This document shows positions 35,501 through 43,094 of a stretch of DNA of 64,000 bases, one piece after another. The first letter of the stretch is position 1. Each line of letters begins with the position of its first letter. The translations under genes were made by a program, and so were the position numbers. The stretch covers positions 1 through 64,000 of the forward strand of contig JBLYYE010000043.1 in NCBI GenBank assembly GCA_048549915.1, written 5' to 3'. The notes below the pieces were generated by a model. The model was not told the DNA's origin, made no database searches, and saw nothing but the letters and a program-made list of their open reading frames with translations. The DNA comes from LSUCC0057 sp048549915. GTDB lineage: Bacteria; Pseudomonadota; Gammaproteobacteria; Pseudomonadales; Porticoccaceae.

Positions 35501-37222
35501 ATAATTGATTTAGTGGCCGATGGTGCTGTCAGCTATAACTGGCAAGAACAAAGTGGGGTAGGCACGGATATAAAATATACTCCCCTAGCTTTTGGCCCCG
35601 ATCATATCGCTTTCATGAAAGTCTTTCCTCCCGACACTCCCATAGTCGAAATTGAAGGCACTGATTGGTCTGGCGGAGGGACTATTGTCGAATTGCCTAG
35701 CGGCTTGGGAACAATAGAACTACACGGTATGAATACTATCAAAATATTCCCGTCAGCTGCCCTAACGAGCGAATTAACTATTAATTATTCAGTCGCCAAT
35801 GGAATTGTAGATGAAAACAAAACCTTGAATATTCCCTCATCAGTGTTCGACAACTGGCGTGCAGATTCTAACGCTATGGATCATATCAATTGGGCCCTGC
35901 CAGAGTCAGAGATCGAGGGCTTCTGTGTTTATGAATACGCAACGGAATTGACCCAATGCACACAGCTGAGTGATTACAGTGTCCTCGCTTTTGATATGGA
36001 GAGTGATCGCTCAACTCGCTATGACGACGATGCCGTTTGTCCAGATGGTCTTTGTAATGCGTTTCCTGGCATATCAAATATTATCCTGCTAGATGATTTT
36101 GTGCGGGTATACTTCAAAGATTCTACCGACCATAAATATTATGAAGCAGAAGCTCGCATTGATGACTTTATGGCACAAGGAGAAGAGGCATTGTTATTAT
36201 CATCCGCACAAAACGGTGCTGGTGAAGTTAATATAATTACAGCAGCTACAAAATTAACGCCGCTAGAACCACTGGAACTTGCCGGTATTTCTGTCTCTGA
36301 GTTAACCAACCAACAGGTTGATATCGATTTTGGTCAAACACTGTCTCAATACGCGTCATTACCAAAGTTCCAAGTATGGAATGGCAATTCTGAAGTTCCC
36401 CTCGCTGCGGATGACAACTGGAACAGTGACAGATCCAGTGTAACCCTATCGTTGACATCTCAAGGCCTCATCACTGGTACTGAACATGAAGTGCGAATAC
36501 TTGATCCGATATTTCTAGTGAACAGTACTCGCCGTTACATCCCTGCCGAAAACATTACTTTTACGCCTAGAGGGGTCAACGCTTTCCAAATAGCAATGGA
36601 GACCGCCTATCTAAGGGACTTTGATCCTGCCACAAACCGCAGTTATTCAAGAGATATCAACTTGTCTACCGTCGAAGGCACCTTGTCTATGGATCTTGAG
36701 AACACACCGTTAAATCTAGCTAATATGCAAAACGCGACCAGTGGCGGCAACTTTAAAACGCCAACATTGATAGTTGCTCTCGCCAGACTACCTGTTGGCC
36801 AAGGTGATGCTACATTTACAATGGAATTAACCGATGGTGATGACGGAATAAGATCAAGTGGTGAGCGCGCTGTTCACTTGACACTTAACGCGCAATGGCA
36901 ATCTGATGGTGCCAGCGGGTCGATCACGATACCTCGCCAAGAGATAAACGCGTATTACGTAAACGCCAGTGGTGACAGGGTGGACGTCACTGTAGATAAC
37001 TTGGACTCTGACATGATCAGCCTTACCAGCAACGGTGCAGCTTACCCCGCCAATCTAGATATAAAGCTTCTGTCGGCCCTGCAAAAAGTAGCAGTTTTTT
37101 CACCCTCATCTCTACTGTCGTCAGGATCATATACCGTAACCATTACCACAACACTTCCCATAGTAGATGGAGACGAAAATACCATTAGCCAATTAAGTAC
37201 CACCTTTAAAATAGGCGAATAA
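32534..37222 (+). CDS. Very large surface lipoprotein with HYR-like and thrombospondin type 3-like repeats
   Basis: A 1562-residue lipoprotein. The signal MKYWLVVIITTLILAAC places the lipidated Cys at 17, followed by a Gly-rich linker and Ser/Thr-rich spacer. Residues about 36-115 resemble a hyalin-repeat (HYR) domain, ending GNQATVVTADVTV. About 128-165 has a GKVIDGYISGATAYLDLNYN segment common in large bacterial surface proteins. About 576-665 is Asp-rich and resembles calcium-binding thrombospondin type 3 repeats (DTDGDGAIDS, DTDSDGIGNNADGDDDNDG, DSDGDGIVDRDD). An ISPDGKYLYLLTS segment near 760 suggests a beta-propeller-like region. The last third is not recognised. Probably exposed on the cell surface; adhesion or binding is inference. 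An ACGGAG site precedes the ATG. It is AT-richer than its neighbours and co-directional with the next gene, with no gap. Confidence 0.85.
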   Translation: MKYWLVVIITTLILAACGGGGGGSTSASDPTSSNSEDTIAPVITPPDSITLTATDPSGIAKTNLDIVNFLGQASVQDNIDETLEIINDAPTQFPIGITTVSFTSSDISGNQATVVTADVTVQPPADGNNALSGKVIDGYISGATAYLDLNYNNERDSGEPWALSGTNGDFTFQLSEAALDCASYVPTVVEVPVGAEDSELGVVTEAYKMVLPPLFAPITDEDILNVTPLTSVVWNAIESELNESASQYSCLAIKENTSKRERIIATLETAIGDVVRHYNIPESKIFGDFIAENDDQTKAVAINIVKGLKKGLSATLVLQEEYPNATWAKINYYMFSSLDDDESYPDAWYRDLEISNGNTIIKELVKVSSDLSTEIRPILYEKTTTSTVGSVNLREEIGYESRGGDSSPYNCSYKESASFMFAGAEYELVNLGSAGNVDNVDDCELPDFSTDSSSRYALYRSIFEGVDEGAQFTFFAAQGRFPALNNWTNLISNTSSLSKAELVDYIDNLPVGFCSSGLAGATNVTRSRTLQVGNDSVNLSREESGTYTRTTRYADGTSNTEVSTIADAIGWDDCDQLDTDGDGAIDSIDPDDDNDNVLDSNDAFPFNPAESQDTDSDGIGNNADGDDDNDGLADRNDEYPLDPGNVNDSDGDGIVDRDDIFPDDAIRNDTMRVDFSTVEALGLGSVVNRDSLTSIAKATPIRGMSTSYLQWLSEILLEKAYADDGQLQSLSNVLGWNATGGSITDTLLSSGTKFIAEAAISPDGKYLYLLTSAHIQRALTNMDEEYCSLYRVTLANNAYTCLLDVDEGDIQPRSLNSGLRFDNSRGGMVFRADGAALVHGFNWQRLNSNPEPCECASGSVWFMTPEGELFDLPRDSGWEATSAVWINDEQFAVPESNVTQGGERIAIYNSATLERELFISGNDASRSSTSLIKAGEKLHWEGHALDLITLEIQNSNTGGLPVVDQTGERLFYFAEKEADKQILDSQGNKIIDLVADGAVSYNWQEQSGVGTDIKYTPLAFGPDHIAFMKVFPPDTPIVEIEGTDWSGGGTIVELPSGLGTIELHGMNTIKIFPSAALTSELTINYSVANGIVDENKTLNIPSSVFDNWRADSNAMDHINWALPESEIEGFCVYEYATELTQCTQLSDYSVLAFDMESDRSTRYDDDAVCPDGLCNAFPGISNIILLDDFVRVYFKDSTDHKYYEAEARIDDFMAQGEEALLLSSAQNGAGEVNIITAATKLTPLEPLELAGISVSELTNQQVDIDFGQTLSQYASLPKFQVWNGNSEVPLAADDNWNSDRSSVTLSLTSQGLITGTEHEVRILDPIFLVNSTRRYIPAENITFTPRGVNAFQIAMETAYLRDFDPATNRSYSRDINLSTVEGTLSMDLENTPLNLANMQNATSGGNFKTPTLIVALARLPVGQGDATFTMELTDGDDGIRSSGERAVHLTLNAQWQSDGASGSITIPRQEINAYYVNASGDRVDVTVDNLDSDMISLTSNGAAYPANLDIKLLSALQKVAVFSPSSLLSSGSYTVTITTTLPIVDGDENTISQLSTTFKIGE

Positions 37223-37978
37223 ATGAACCGATCAAAAAAAACAATCCCGTTTGGCTTGTTGGTGATGTCTTTGGCTATGTGGTGTCTAACAACGAGAGCG
37301 GGAACCAGAGAGGAGATAGAAATAGCTGCATTAGTGGATTACCGTGATACTAATGAGCAAATTAGTATCGATGGGAAAAAAGCCTCTTTTAGAGTGGGCG
37401 GGGCTGGTTTAAAACTGCAATTCAATCATGCCTCTCTTGGCTCGATTTATACCAGCAGAGGTATAGGTTATTCACCTAAGGAGAGTGCTTCCTTTCTTGG
37501 GGCAAATCTTAGTGGACCAGCAGACAGTACTTTTTACGGCGGAGGCTACGAATATAGCTACTTAATTACAGCTAATTCGAAGCTTGTGCTTTCAATAGAC
37601 TATGTGAAACATGCTATCGAGAGCTCTGTTAGTGGGTATAGGGCAGATCAAGCTGTATTCGCCGATATCGACTCTGATATTACTGTCACTGACACCATAC
37701 TAGCGTGGAAATATACTCTTACAGAAAATTTGTCAGTTTCTGCAGGGTTGGGGGCAATCAAATGGAAGGTCGAGGCTGACGCCATAGGAACCTTAGGGGA
37801 TTCTATTAGAGCAAGTACGGATGTAAGTGCCAATGGAACAGACTCAGCTCAGAAGCTGAAAATTGAATATACTGGATTTAGCTTGCCGATCAGCGCGCAG
37901 TATCAGCGTAGCTTATTAAAGGCGGATAACTCAGCCACATTGCAAGCATTTACCTTCGAGTTAAGTTACCCACTGTAA
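37223..37978 (+). CDS. Probable outer-membrane beta-barrel protein
   Basis: A 251-residue exported protein with a signal peptide (about 1-26, ending LTTRAG). The rest alternates short hydrophobic/aromatic strands with polar turns: FRVGGAGLKLQFNHASL, TFYGGGYEYSYLI, LVLSIDYVKH, TDTILAWKYTL, LSVSAGLGAIKWKV, GFSLPISAQYQRSL and a C-terminal strand FTFELSYPL. This is the look of an 8- to 10-strand barrel. No specific family is recognised. The ATG follows the stop of the giant lipoprotein gene directly, so they form a two-gene operon; the barrel may anchor, export or present the lipoprotein, but that is only inference from pairing. Confidence 0.7.
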   Translation: MNRSKKTIPFGLLVMSLAMWCLTTRAGTREEIEIAALVDYRDTNEQISIDGKKASFRVGGAGLKLQFNHASLGSIYTSRGIGYSPKESASFLGANLSGPADSTFYGGGYEYSYLITANSKLVLSIDYVKHAIESSVSGYRADQAVFADIDSDITVTDTILAWKYTLTENLSVSAGLGAIKWKVEADAIGTLGDSIRASTDVSANGTDSAQKLKIEYTGFSLPISAQYQRSLLKADNSATLQAFTFELSYPL

Positions 37979-38150
37979 ACGCACACTCCTAATTTTCTGT
38001 GCATGTTACGCAGTGTGTTTGAGTCTCAGTATTAGTTCTGAGAGCAACTCGCTAGGAATACATAGAATGTGATGTCTATTATTTTTCGAAGTAAGCAAAA
38101 TCAAATGAAATAATTAAAAATTTCATAAGGCAAAAAACTAAAATAGATCT

Positions 38151-38217
38151 CGCTGTTTGCTGCGATGAGCAAGCCAAAGCAGAGCTAGCCCCAGCCAACT
38201 TGGTTTGGGGCTTTTTT
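38151..38217 (+). ncRNA. Candidate small RNA, copy 3 (beside engB)
   Basis: About 67 bases after a possible -10 (TAAAAT, 38139-38144). It has GAGCAAGCCAAAG, a linker differing by a few bases from copies 1 and 2 (AGCAGAGCTAG), and the same terminator with one loop-side change. It lies on the far side of the two-gene insert, next to the engB stop, and is the more diverged copy. Between 37979 and 38150 I see AT-rich sequence with no gene. Confidence 0.4.
38187..38217 (+). terminator. Rho-independent terminator, copy 3
   Basis: AGCCCC (38187-38192) with GGGGCT (38207-38212), inner AGCC/GGTT pairs and six T (38212-38217). It faces the end of engB. Confidence 0.9.
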
Positions 38218-38222
38218 ACCTT

Positions 38223-38939
38223 TTAGTCGTTTTCCGGCTCGATGTTAAGTTGGGCTATTTGTTCCGGTGTAAGCCATCCCTCACCGCCTTGAACACTGAT
38301 TTCCTCTTGCTCCTCCAGTGCGGGGTCCTCTTCACTGAGCCAACTGTTCAGTATCGCCTCTAGTTCTTGGACGCCCTGTTTTTTAAGTGAGGAAAAAGTT
38401 TGCACAGAAAAAAGATCGTCATTGATGTCGATAGTCGACAGAAACTTCGCTACTTGCAACATCGAGGCTTGTGCCGGCCCGCGTTTGAGTTTGTCCGCCT
38501 TGGTTAGAAGTACGTGGACAGGTAAGTCGGCCTGGTGTGCCCAGCACAACATCTGTTCGTCGTAGCTCTGCAAAGGGTGGCGAATATCCATTAGCAAGAT
38601 TAAGCCAGCCAAGGATTGTCGTTGCTGTAAGTATTCAGCCAGATGTCGATCCCAGCGTTTCTTCATCGCGATGGGGACTTTAGCAAAACCGTAGCCGGGA
38701 AGATCGACCAGCCGTTGGCTTTCGCTTAGAGTAAAGTGATTGATAAGCTGGGTTCGGCCAGGTGTTTTGCTGATCCGCGCCATTCCTTTGTTACGGGTCA
38801 AGGTATTTATTGCACTAGATTTTCCCGCATTAGAGCGACCCGCAAAAGCGACCTCGCGGCCCTCATCCGGAGGGCACTGCTCAAGGCTGGGGGCGCTGGT
38901 AAGAAACTGAGTTGCCTGAAAATTTATCGCTGTTGCCAT
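38223..38939 (-). CDS. engB: Ribosome biogenesis GTPase EngB (YsxC/YihA)
   Basis: A 238-residue TRAFAC-class GTPase needed for assembly of the 50S subunit. G1 GRSNAGKSS at 34-42, G2 region SKTPGRTQLINHF, G3 DLPGYG at 79-84, and G4 TKAD (in VLLTKADKLKRG) are intact. It is longer than E. coli YihA (210) because of an acidic C-terminal tail (SEEDPALEEQEEISVQGGEG). The frame opens at a TTG at 38969, but MATAINFQATQFLTSAP from the ATG at 38939 is the normal family start. It faces polA, and is divergent from the cytochrome c4 gene. Confidence 0.95.
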   Translation of the reverse strand: MATAINFQATQFLTSAPSLEQCPPDEGREVAFAGRSNAGKSSAINTLTRNKGMARISKTPGRTQLINHFTLSESQRLVDLPGYGFAKVPIAMKKRWDRHLAEYLQQRQSLAGLILLMDIRHPLQSYDEQMLCWAHQADLPVHVLLTKADKLKRGPAQASMLQVAKFLSTIDINDDLFSVQTFSSLKKQGVQELEAILNSWLSEEDPALEEQEEISVQGGEGWLTPEQIAQLNIEPEND

Positions 38940-39025
38940 GGAGTATCTCGCGCAGGTTTGGCAGAGCAATTTTGCTCCGCGCTAATATCTTTGCCAGTGG
39001 CTTTAGGAATGACGCAGATTTGGTA

Positions 39026-39031
39026 TATAAT
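39026..39031 (+). promoter_or_regulatory. Consensus -10 ahead of the cytochrome c4 gene
   Basis: A perfect TATAAT, 66 bases before the ATG at 39098; the -35 is poor (TTTAGG at 39002-39007, 18-base spacing). Confidence 0.5.
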
Positions 39032-39097
39032 GCGCCGGCTTTTTGGCAGGGCACTTAAGTGCTTATATTCTAGCGGAATGCGTGAGTGGGAATAACC

Positions 39098-39766
39098 ATG
39101 AATACAAAATTTTTGAACTTAGTCGGTGTCATCGCCGGTGCTTTGTTGGCAGTAGCAGCAGGCTCAGTTAATGCAGCTATCTATCCCAAAGGCGACGCTA
39201 TGGCGGGCGAAGGGTTGGTAGCCAGCTGCGCTGGTTGCCATGGTATGGACGGAAACAGCGCAATGGGCGCTTTCCCCAAATTGGCAGGTCTGGGTGAAAA
39301 GTACCTCACTAAACAGTTGATGGATGTGCGCGACGGCAATCGAGTCATAGTTGAGATGACCGGTATGCTCGACGGTATGAGCGATCAGCAGTTGGCTGAT
39401 ATGGCTGCCTTTTACGATGCCAAAGAGCGTCAGCTCTCTGGTGCCAAACAAATTGAATTGGTCGGTAGCAGCATCAGCGGCGACGAAGCGATTGCTCTGG
39501 GCGAGTCACTCTACCGCGGTGGCAATCTGGAAGTAGGTATCCCATCCTGCGCCGGCTGTCACGCTCCTAGCGGTGCTGGCAATGACCCGGCAGGGTACCC
39601 CGCACTGGGTGGCCAACACGCCGATTACATTGCCAAACAACTGCGCATGTTCCGCGATGGTCTGCGTCATAACGACGGTGAAGTGAAAGTAATGCGCGGT
39701 GTTGCCGAGCGTATGAGCAACCGTGAAATCGATGCGCTGGCAAACTATATCGCCGGTTTGCACTGA
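39098..39766 (+). CDS. Cytochrome c4, dihaem periplasmic
   Basis: A 222-residue protein with a signal peptide (about 1-26, ending GSVNA). Two similar cytochrome c halves each have a CAGCH haem site, Cys44-Cys47-His48 and Cys151-Cys154-His155, and a later Met ligand (TGMLDGMSD in the first half, KVMRGVAERMS in the second). This is the cytochrome c4 layout and length. It passes electrons to terminal oxidases, plausibly including the caa3-like enzyme encoded in this window. A GTG at 39086 extends the frame by four codons; the ATG at 39098 gives the better signal peptide and has GTGGG 7 bases upstream. The engB-c4-dsbA order is as in Pseudomonas. Confidence 0.93.
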   Translation: MNTKFLNLVGVIAGALLAVAAGSVNAAIYPKGDAMAGEGLVASCAGCHGMDGNSAMGAFPKLAGLGEKYLTKQLMDVRDGNRVIVEMTGMLDGMSDQQLADMAAFYDAKERQLSGAKQIELVGSSISGDEAIALGESLYRGGNLEVGIPSCAGCHAPSGAGNDPAGYPALGGQHADYIAKQLRMFRDGLRHNDGEVKVMRGVAERMSNREIDALANYIAGLH

Positions 39767-39791
39767 GTGTAGCGCTAGGCTAGGCAATGGA

Positions 39792-39815
39792 GGGCGGCTG
39801 CGGTCGCCCTTTTTT
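39792..39815 (+). terminator. Rho-independent terminator after cytochrome c4
   Basis: GGGCGGC (39792-39798), loop TGCG, GTCGCCC (39803-39809) and six T (39810-39815), 25 bases after the stop. Confidence 0.9.
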
Positions 39816-39887
39816 GTGGCCGCGGTTATACTCACTGCACTTTTATCTCTCCTTGATGTCAAAGCAATATAAACGCGAGGTATTTTT

Positions 39888-40538
39888 ATGTTGAGTCTGT
39901 TCAAATTATTCCGTCTGTTGGTCATCGCCACGCTTTTTCCAGCCGCAGTTAGTGCTGCCGAGTTGTATCAAGAGGGTGTTGATTACCAGCGGTTACCTCA
40001 AGCGGTGCGCACCGCCAATCCAGGTTTGGTCGAGGTCAACGAGATTTTTTCTTACCACTGCGGCCACTGCTTTGACTTTGAAGGGCCGATGCACGAGTGG
40101 TCTAAAACACTCCCAGAAGGCGTCGATATGCAACGCACACCAGCGCCTTGGCAGAGTGCACTGGAGCCCTTGGCTCGCGCCTACTACAGCGCCTTAGCTT
40201 TGGGCGTTTTAGAGCAAACGCACATCGCTATTTTTGAGGCCTATCATATTAAAGGGACGTTAAATCTGCGCGGCACTGGCCTGGAGGCTAAAGACTTTGC
40301 CGATATTTTTGCCGCGGCAGGTGTTGCTGAAGATAAACTCGAGCGGGTATTTAACTCTTTTGGTGTAACTAGCCTAGTTAATCAAGCTAAATCGAGAATT
40401 CGCGCCTATCGCACTCAAGGCACCCCCGAACTAATCGTCAATGGCAAATACCGCGTGTCGCTCCAACAGGCCAAAACTTTTGACGGTATGCTGGCGATAG
40501 CTCGTTTTCTGGTCGATAAAGAGCTCGCTGTCCAATAA
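39888..40538 (+). CDS. dsbA: Thiol:disulfide interchange protein DsbA
   Basis: A 216-residue periplasmic oxidase with a signal peptide (about 1-24, ending AVSAAE). The thioredoxin-fold active site is Cys58-Gly-His-Cys61 in FSYHCGHCFDFEG, where E. coli DsbA has CPHC. The cis-Pro loop GTPELIVNGKY is near 183-193, and the helical insertion lies between. DsbA puts disulfides into exported proteins and is re-oxidised by DsbB, which is not in the window. It follows the cytochrome c4 terminator, so it has its own promoter. After it, 40539-40709 holds two short hairpins (40541-40556 and 40607-40622) without T-runs and no gene. Confidence 0.93.
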   Translation: MLSLFKLFRLLVIATLFPAAVSAAELYQEGVDYQRLPQAVRTANPGLVEVNEIFSYHCGHCFDFEGPMHEWSKTLPEGVDMQRTPAPWQSALEPLARAYYSALALGVLEQTHIAIFEAYHIKGTLNLRGTGLEAKDFADIFAAAGVAEDKLERVFNSFGVTSLVNQAKSRIRAYRTQGTPELIVNGKYRVSLQQAKTFDGMLAIARFLVDKELAVQ

Positions 40539-40709
40539 CAGGTTGTTTTCACAACCGTTACGGCAAGCAGTGTAAGCGCAAAGAATCAAAAAAGTGCTGT
40601 TATTTAGGGGGTTAGCGCCCCCGCCGCTTTCTTTGCGTCGCCGAGCGCAGTAAAATCACGCCCCTTATTTCTCGATGAGCAGTGCTCGTCCTAATTATTT
40701 TGGACAGTT

Positions 40710-41825
40710 ATGAAACCTACGATCAAACCTGCCAACCCCAATTTTTCCTCTGGCCCATGCTCAAAGCGTCCAGGCTACAGCCTCGACAAACTGGATATCG
40801 CCACGTTAGGGCGCTCTCACCGTTCCGCTGTAGGCAAGCAAGCACTCGGCCGCGCTTGTGCGGACACCGCCAAGCTGCTTGGGCTGCCTGAGGGCTACCG
40901 AGTAGGCGTAGTACCTGCCTCAGACACGGGTGCAGTCGAAATGGCGATGTGGTCTCTGTTGGGTGAGCGCCCCGTCGATGTGCTCTCATGGGAATCATTT
41001 GGTGCCGGTTGGGCAACCGATATCGTTAAGCAGCTCAAATTGGATAATGTCCGCAGTATGACCGCTGAATACGGCCAGCTACCTAACCTCTCCGAGGTGA
41101 ACTGTGACCACGATGTGGTGTTTACCTGGAACGGCACAACTTCTGGCGTGCGAGTGCCCAATGCCGATTGGATCAGCGACGATCGGCAGGGGCTGACAAT
41201 CTGCGATGCAACCTCGGCAGTGTTTGCTATGGAGATGCCCTGGGAGAAGCTTGATGTAGTCACCTACAGCTGGCAGAAAGTGCTCGGCGGCGAAGGTGCC
41301 CACGGTATGTTGATTCTCAGCCCGCGCGCAGTTGCGCGTTTGGAGAGCTACACCCCCGCCTGGCCGCTGCCGAAAATTTTCCGCATGACAAAAGGCGGCA
41401 AGTTGATCGAAGGTATTTTCCGCGGCGAAACCATTAATACCCCCTCTATGCTCTGTGTGGCCGATTACTTAGATGCGCTGGACTGGGTTGCCGAAATCGG
41501 TGGACAGCACGCCGCGATCGAGCGTTCGCAGGCCAATTTGGCCGCTATTGAAGCGTTTGTTGAACAGCGCGACTGGATGCATTTTCTTGCAGCCGATCCT
41601 GCACTGCGTTCTAGTACCAGTGTCTGTCTGACACTCGACCTGGATGAGGCGGCGGTCAAACAATTGGTTAAATTGCTCGACAGCGAGGGGGTTGCTTACG
41701 ACATTGGCGCCTACCGCGATGCACCGGCAGGCTTGCGTATCTGGTGTGGGGCCACAGTGGAGACCGCCGATGTAGAAGCGCTCCTCCCCTGGATCGAGTG
41801 GGGCTACCAACAGCTAGCAGGCTGA
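40710..41825 (+). CDS. serC: Phosphoserine aminotransferase, Methanosarcina/alphaproteobacterial type
   Basis: A 371-residue PLP-dependent aminotransferase that converts 3-phosphohydroxypyruvate to phosphoserine and also serves pyridoxal phosphate synthesis. The N-terminus KPANPNFSSGPCSKRPGYSL, GRSHRSAVGK, and the PLP-lysine segment SWQKVLGGEGAHGMLILSPRA are those of the second SerC subfamily (as in Methanosarcina and alphaproteobacteria) and not of E. coli SerC. No good ribosome-binding site precedes the ATG. It is followed by serA 53 bases later, the next enzyme back in the same pathway. Confidence 0.92.
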   Translation: MKPTIKPANPNFSSGPCSKRPGYSLDKLDIATLGRSHRSAVGKQALGRACADTAKLLGLPEGYRVGVVPASDTGAVEMAMWSLLGERPVDVLSWESFGAGWATDIVKQLKLDNVRSMTAEYGQLPNLSEVNCDHDVVFTWNGTTSGVRVPNADWISDDRQGLTICDATSAVFAMEMPWEKLDVVTYSWQKVLGGEGAHGMLILSPRAVARLESYTPAWPLPKIFRMTKGGKLIEGIFRGETINTPSMLCVADYLDALDWVAEIGGQHAAIERSQANLAAIEAFVEQRDWMHFLAADPALRSSTSVCLTLDLDEAAVKQLVKLLDSEGVAYDIGAYRDAPAGLRIWCGATVETADVEALLPWIEWGYQQLAG

Positions 41826-41878
41826 ACCATACAATTACCCGTCTTTGACGGAACAGCAAATAATTCTAGGTATTTACC

Positions 41879-43048
41879 ATGTTTAAAATTCGCACATACA
41901 ACGCTATCTCAAGCAGAGGTTTAGATCGTTTCCCACGAGAAAATTACGAGATAGCCAGCGAATTTAACGAGCCCGATGCCTACATTTTGCGCAGCCACAA
42001 ACTCCATGGCGAACCGGTACCCTCGAGTGTGGTTGCGGTCGCTCGCGCCGGTGCCGGCACCAACAATGTCCCAGTCGAAGAATATACGGCGAAGGGGATT
42101 GTGGTATTCAACACGCCTGGCGCTAACGCCAATGCGGTTAAAGAGCTGATCTTGGCCGGTCTGTTGATGGGCTCGCGCGATATCTATGGCGGCATCAACT
42201 ACGTGCAAGGGCTCACCGAAATGAGCGATGCCGGCGAAATGGGTAAATTGCTCGAAGCGCAAAAAAAGCACTTTGCCGGTGGCGAGATCGTCGGTAAAAC
42301 CCTCGGCATTGTCGGTCTTGGCGCTATCGGTGCCCTTGTGGCCAACATGGCGGTGGAGCTGGGCATGAATGTGATAGGTTACGACCCGGCTATTTCGGTA
42401 GAAGCCGCTTGGCAGCTCTCAAGCCGAGTTGAACGTATGGAGAACTTACAGACCCTGCTGGGGCGTTCAGATTTTATCACTCTGCATGTCCCTGCTATTG
42501 AAGCGACGCGTCACTTAATTAATAGTGAGACATTAGCAGGAATGAAGCCGAGCGCGAAAATTCTCAACTTTGCTCGCGAAGAGATCGTCGATACAGCCGC
42601 TGTTTTGGATGCGTTAAATGCAGGCGCTCTAGGTGGCTACATTACAGATTTCCCGCGCCCTGAGCTTCTCGGCCGCAAAGATGTCATTACCATGCCGCAT
42701 ATCGGTGCCAGTACCGCTGAAGCGGAAGAGAACTGCGCCATCATGGCAGCCAACCAGCTGATGGATTTTCTGCAAGATGGCAATATCGTCAACTCTGTTA
42801 ACTACCCGAAAACGGTGATGGAGCGAAACGGTGGAACCCGTATCACCTTCAGCAACCAAAATGTACCCAAAGTATTGGGTAATGTCTTAGCTGTGCTGGC
42901 AGAGAGTGAGTTGAACGTTGTAGATATGGTCAACAAAAGCCGCGGCGATGTCGCCTACAACATTGTCGATGTTGAGGGTGCAGTGTCTGATAGTGTCCAA
43001 AACGCGATTTCTGCAGTGGAAGGCGTTACCCACGTACGCGTTATCTGA
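41879..43048 (+). CDS. serA: D-3-phosphoglycerate dehydrogenase
   Basis: A 389-residue enzyme for the first step of serine synthesis. The N-terminal substrate part has VARAGAGTNNVPVEEYTAKG; the NAD domain has GKTLGIVGLGAIGALVANMA near 140-159. The catalytic region includes ITLHVPAIEATRHLI, the Arg/Glu region LNFAREEIVDTAAVL, and the His in TMPHIGASTAEAEENCA. A C-terminal ACT domain (about 320-389, VPKVLGNVLAVLAESELNVVDMVN) suggests feedback control by serine. It is paired with serC. The glycosyltransferase frame that follows overlaps its end only in a longer, unlikely form. Confidence 0.95.
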   Translation: MFKIRTYNAISSRGLDRFPRENYEIASEFNEPDAYILRSHKLHGEPVPSSVVAVARAGAGTNNVPVEEYTAKGIVVFNTPGANANAVKELILAGLLMGSRDIYGGINYVQGLTEMSDAGEMGKLLEAQKKHFAGGEIVGKTLGIVGLGAIGALVANMAVELGMNVIGYDPAISVEAAWQLSSRVERMENLQTLLGRSDFITLHVPAIEATRHLINSETLAGMKPSAKILNFAREEIVDTAAVLDALNAGALGGYITDFPRPELLGRKDVITMPHIGASTAEAEENCAIMAANQLMDFLQDGNIVNSVNYPKTVMERNGGTRITFSNQNVPKVLGNVLAVLAESELNVVDMVNKSRGDVAYNIVDVEGAVSDSVQNAISAVEGVTHVRVI

Positions 43049-43094
43049 CTCCTTAACACAGTCCCTCCTGTCTATGCCAACGGGTGCTCGCCAA

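Noticed and set aside
37979..38020. Inverted repeat (CGCACACT / AGTGTGTTT) after the beta-barrel gene
   Set aside because: Long loop, bulged stem and only three T; weak as a terminator.
40541..40622. Two short hairpins between dsbA and serC
   Set aside because: Stems of 5-6 pairs without T-runs or a known riboswitch shape; not enough to call an element.
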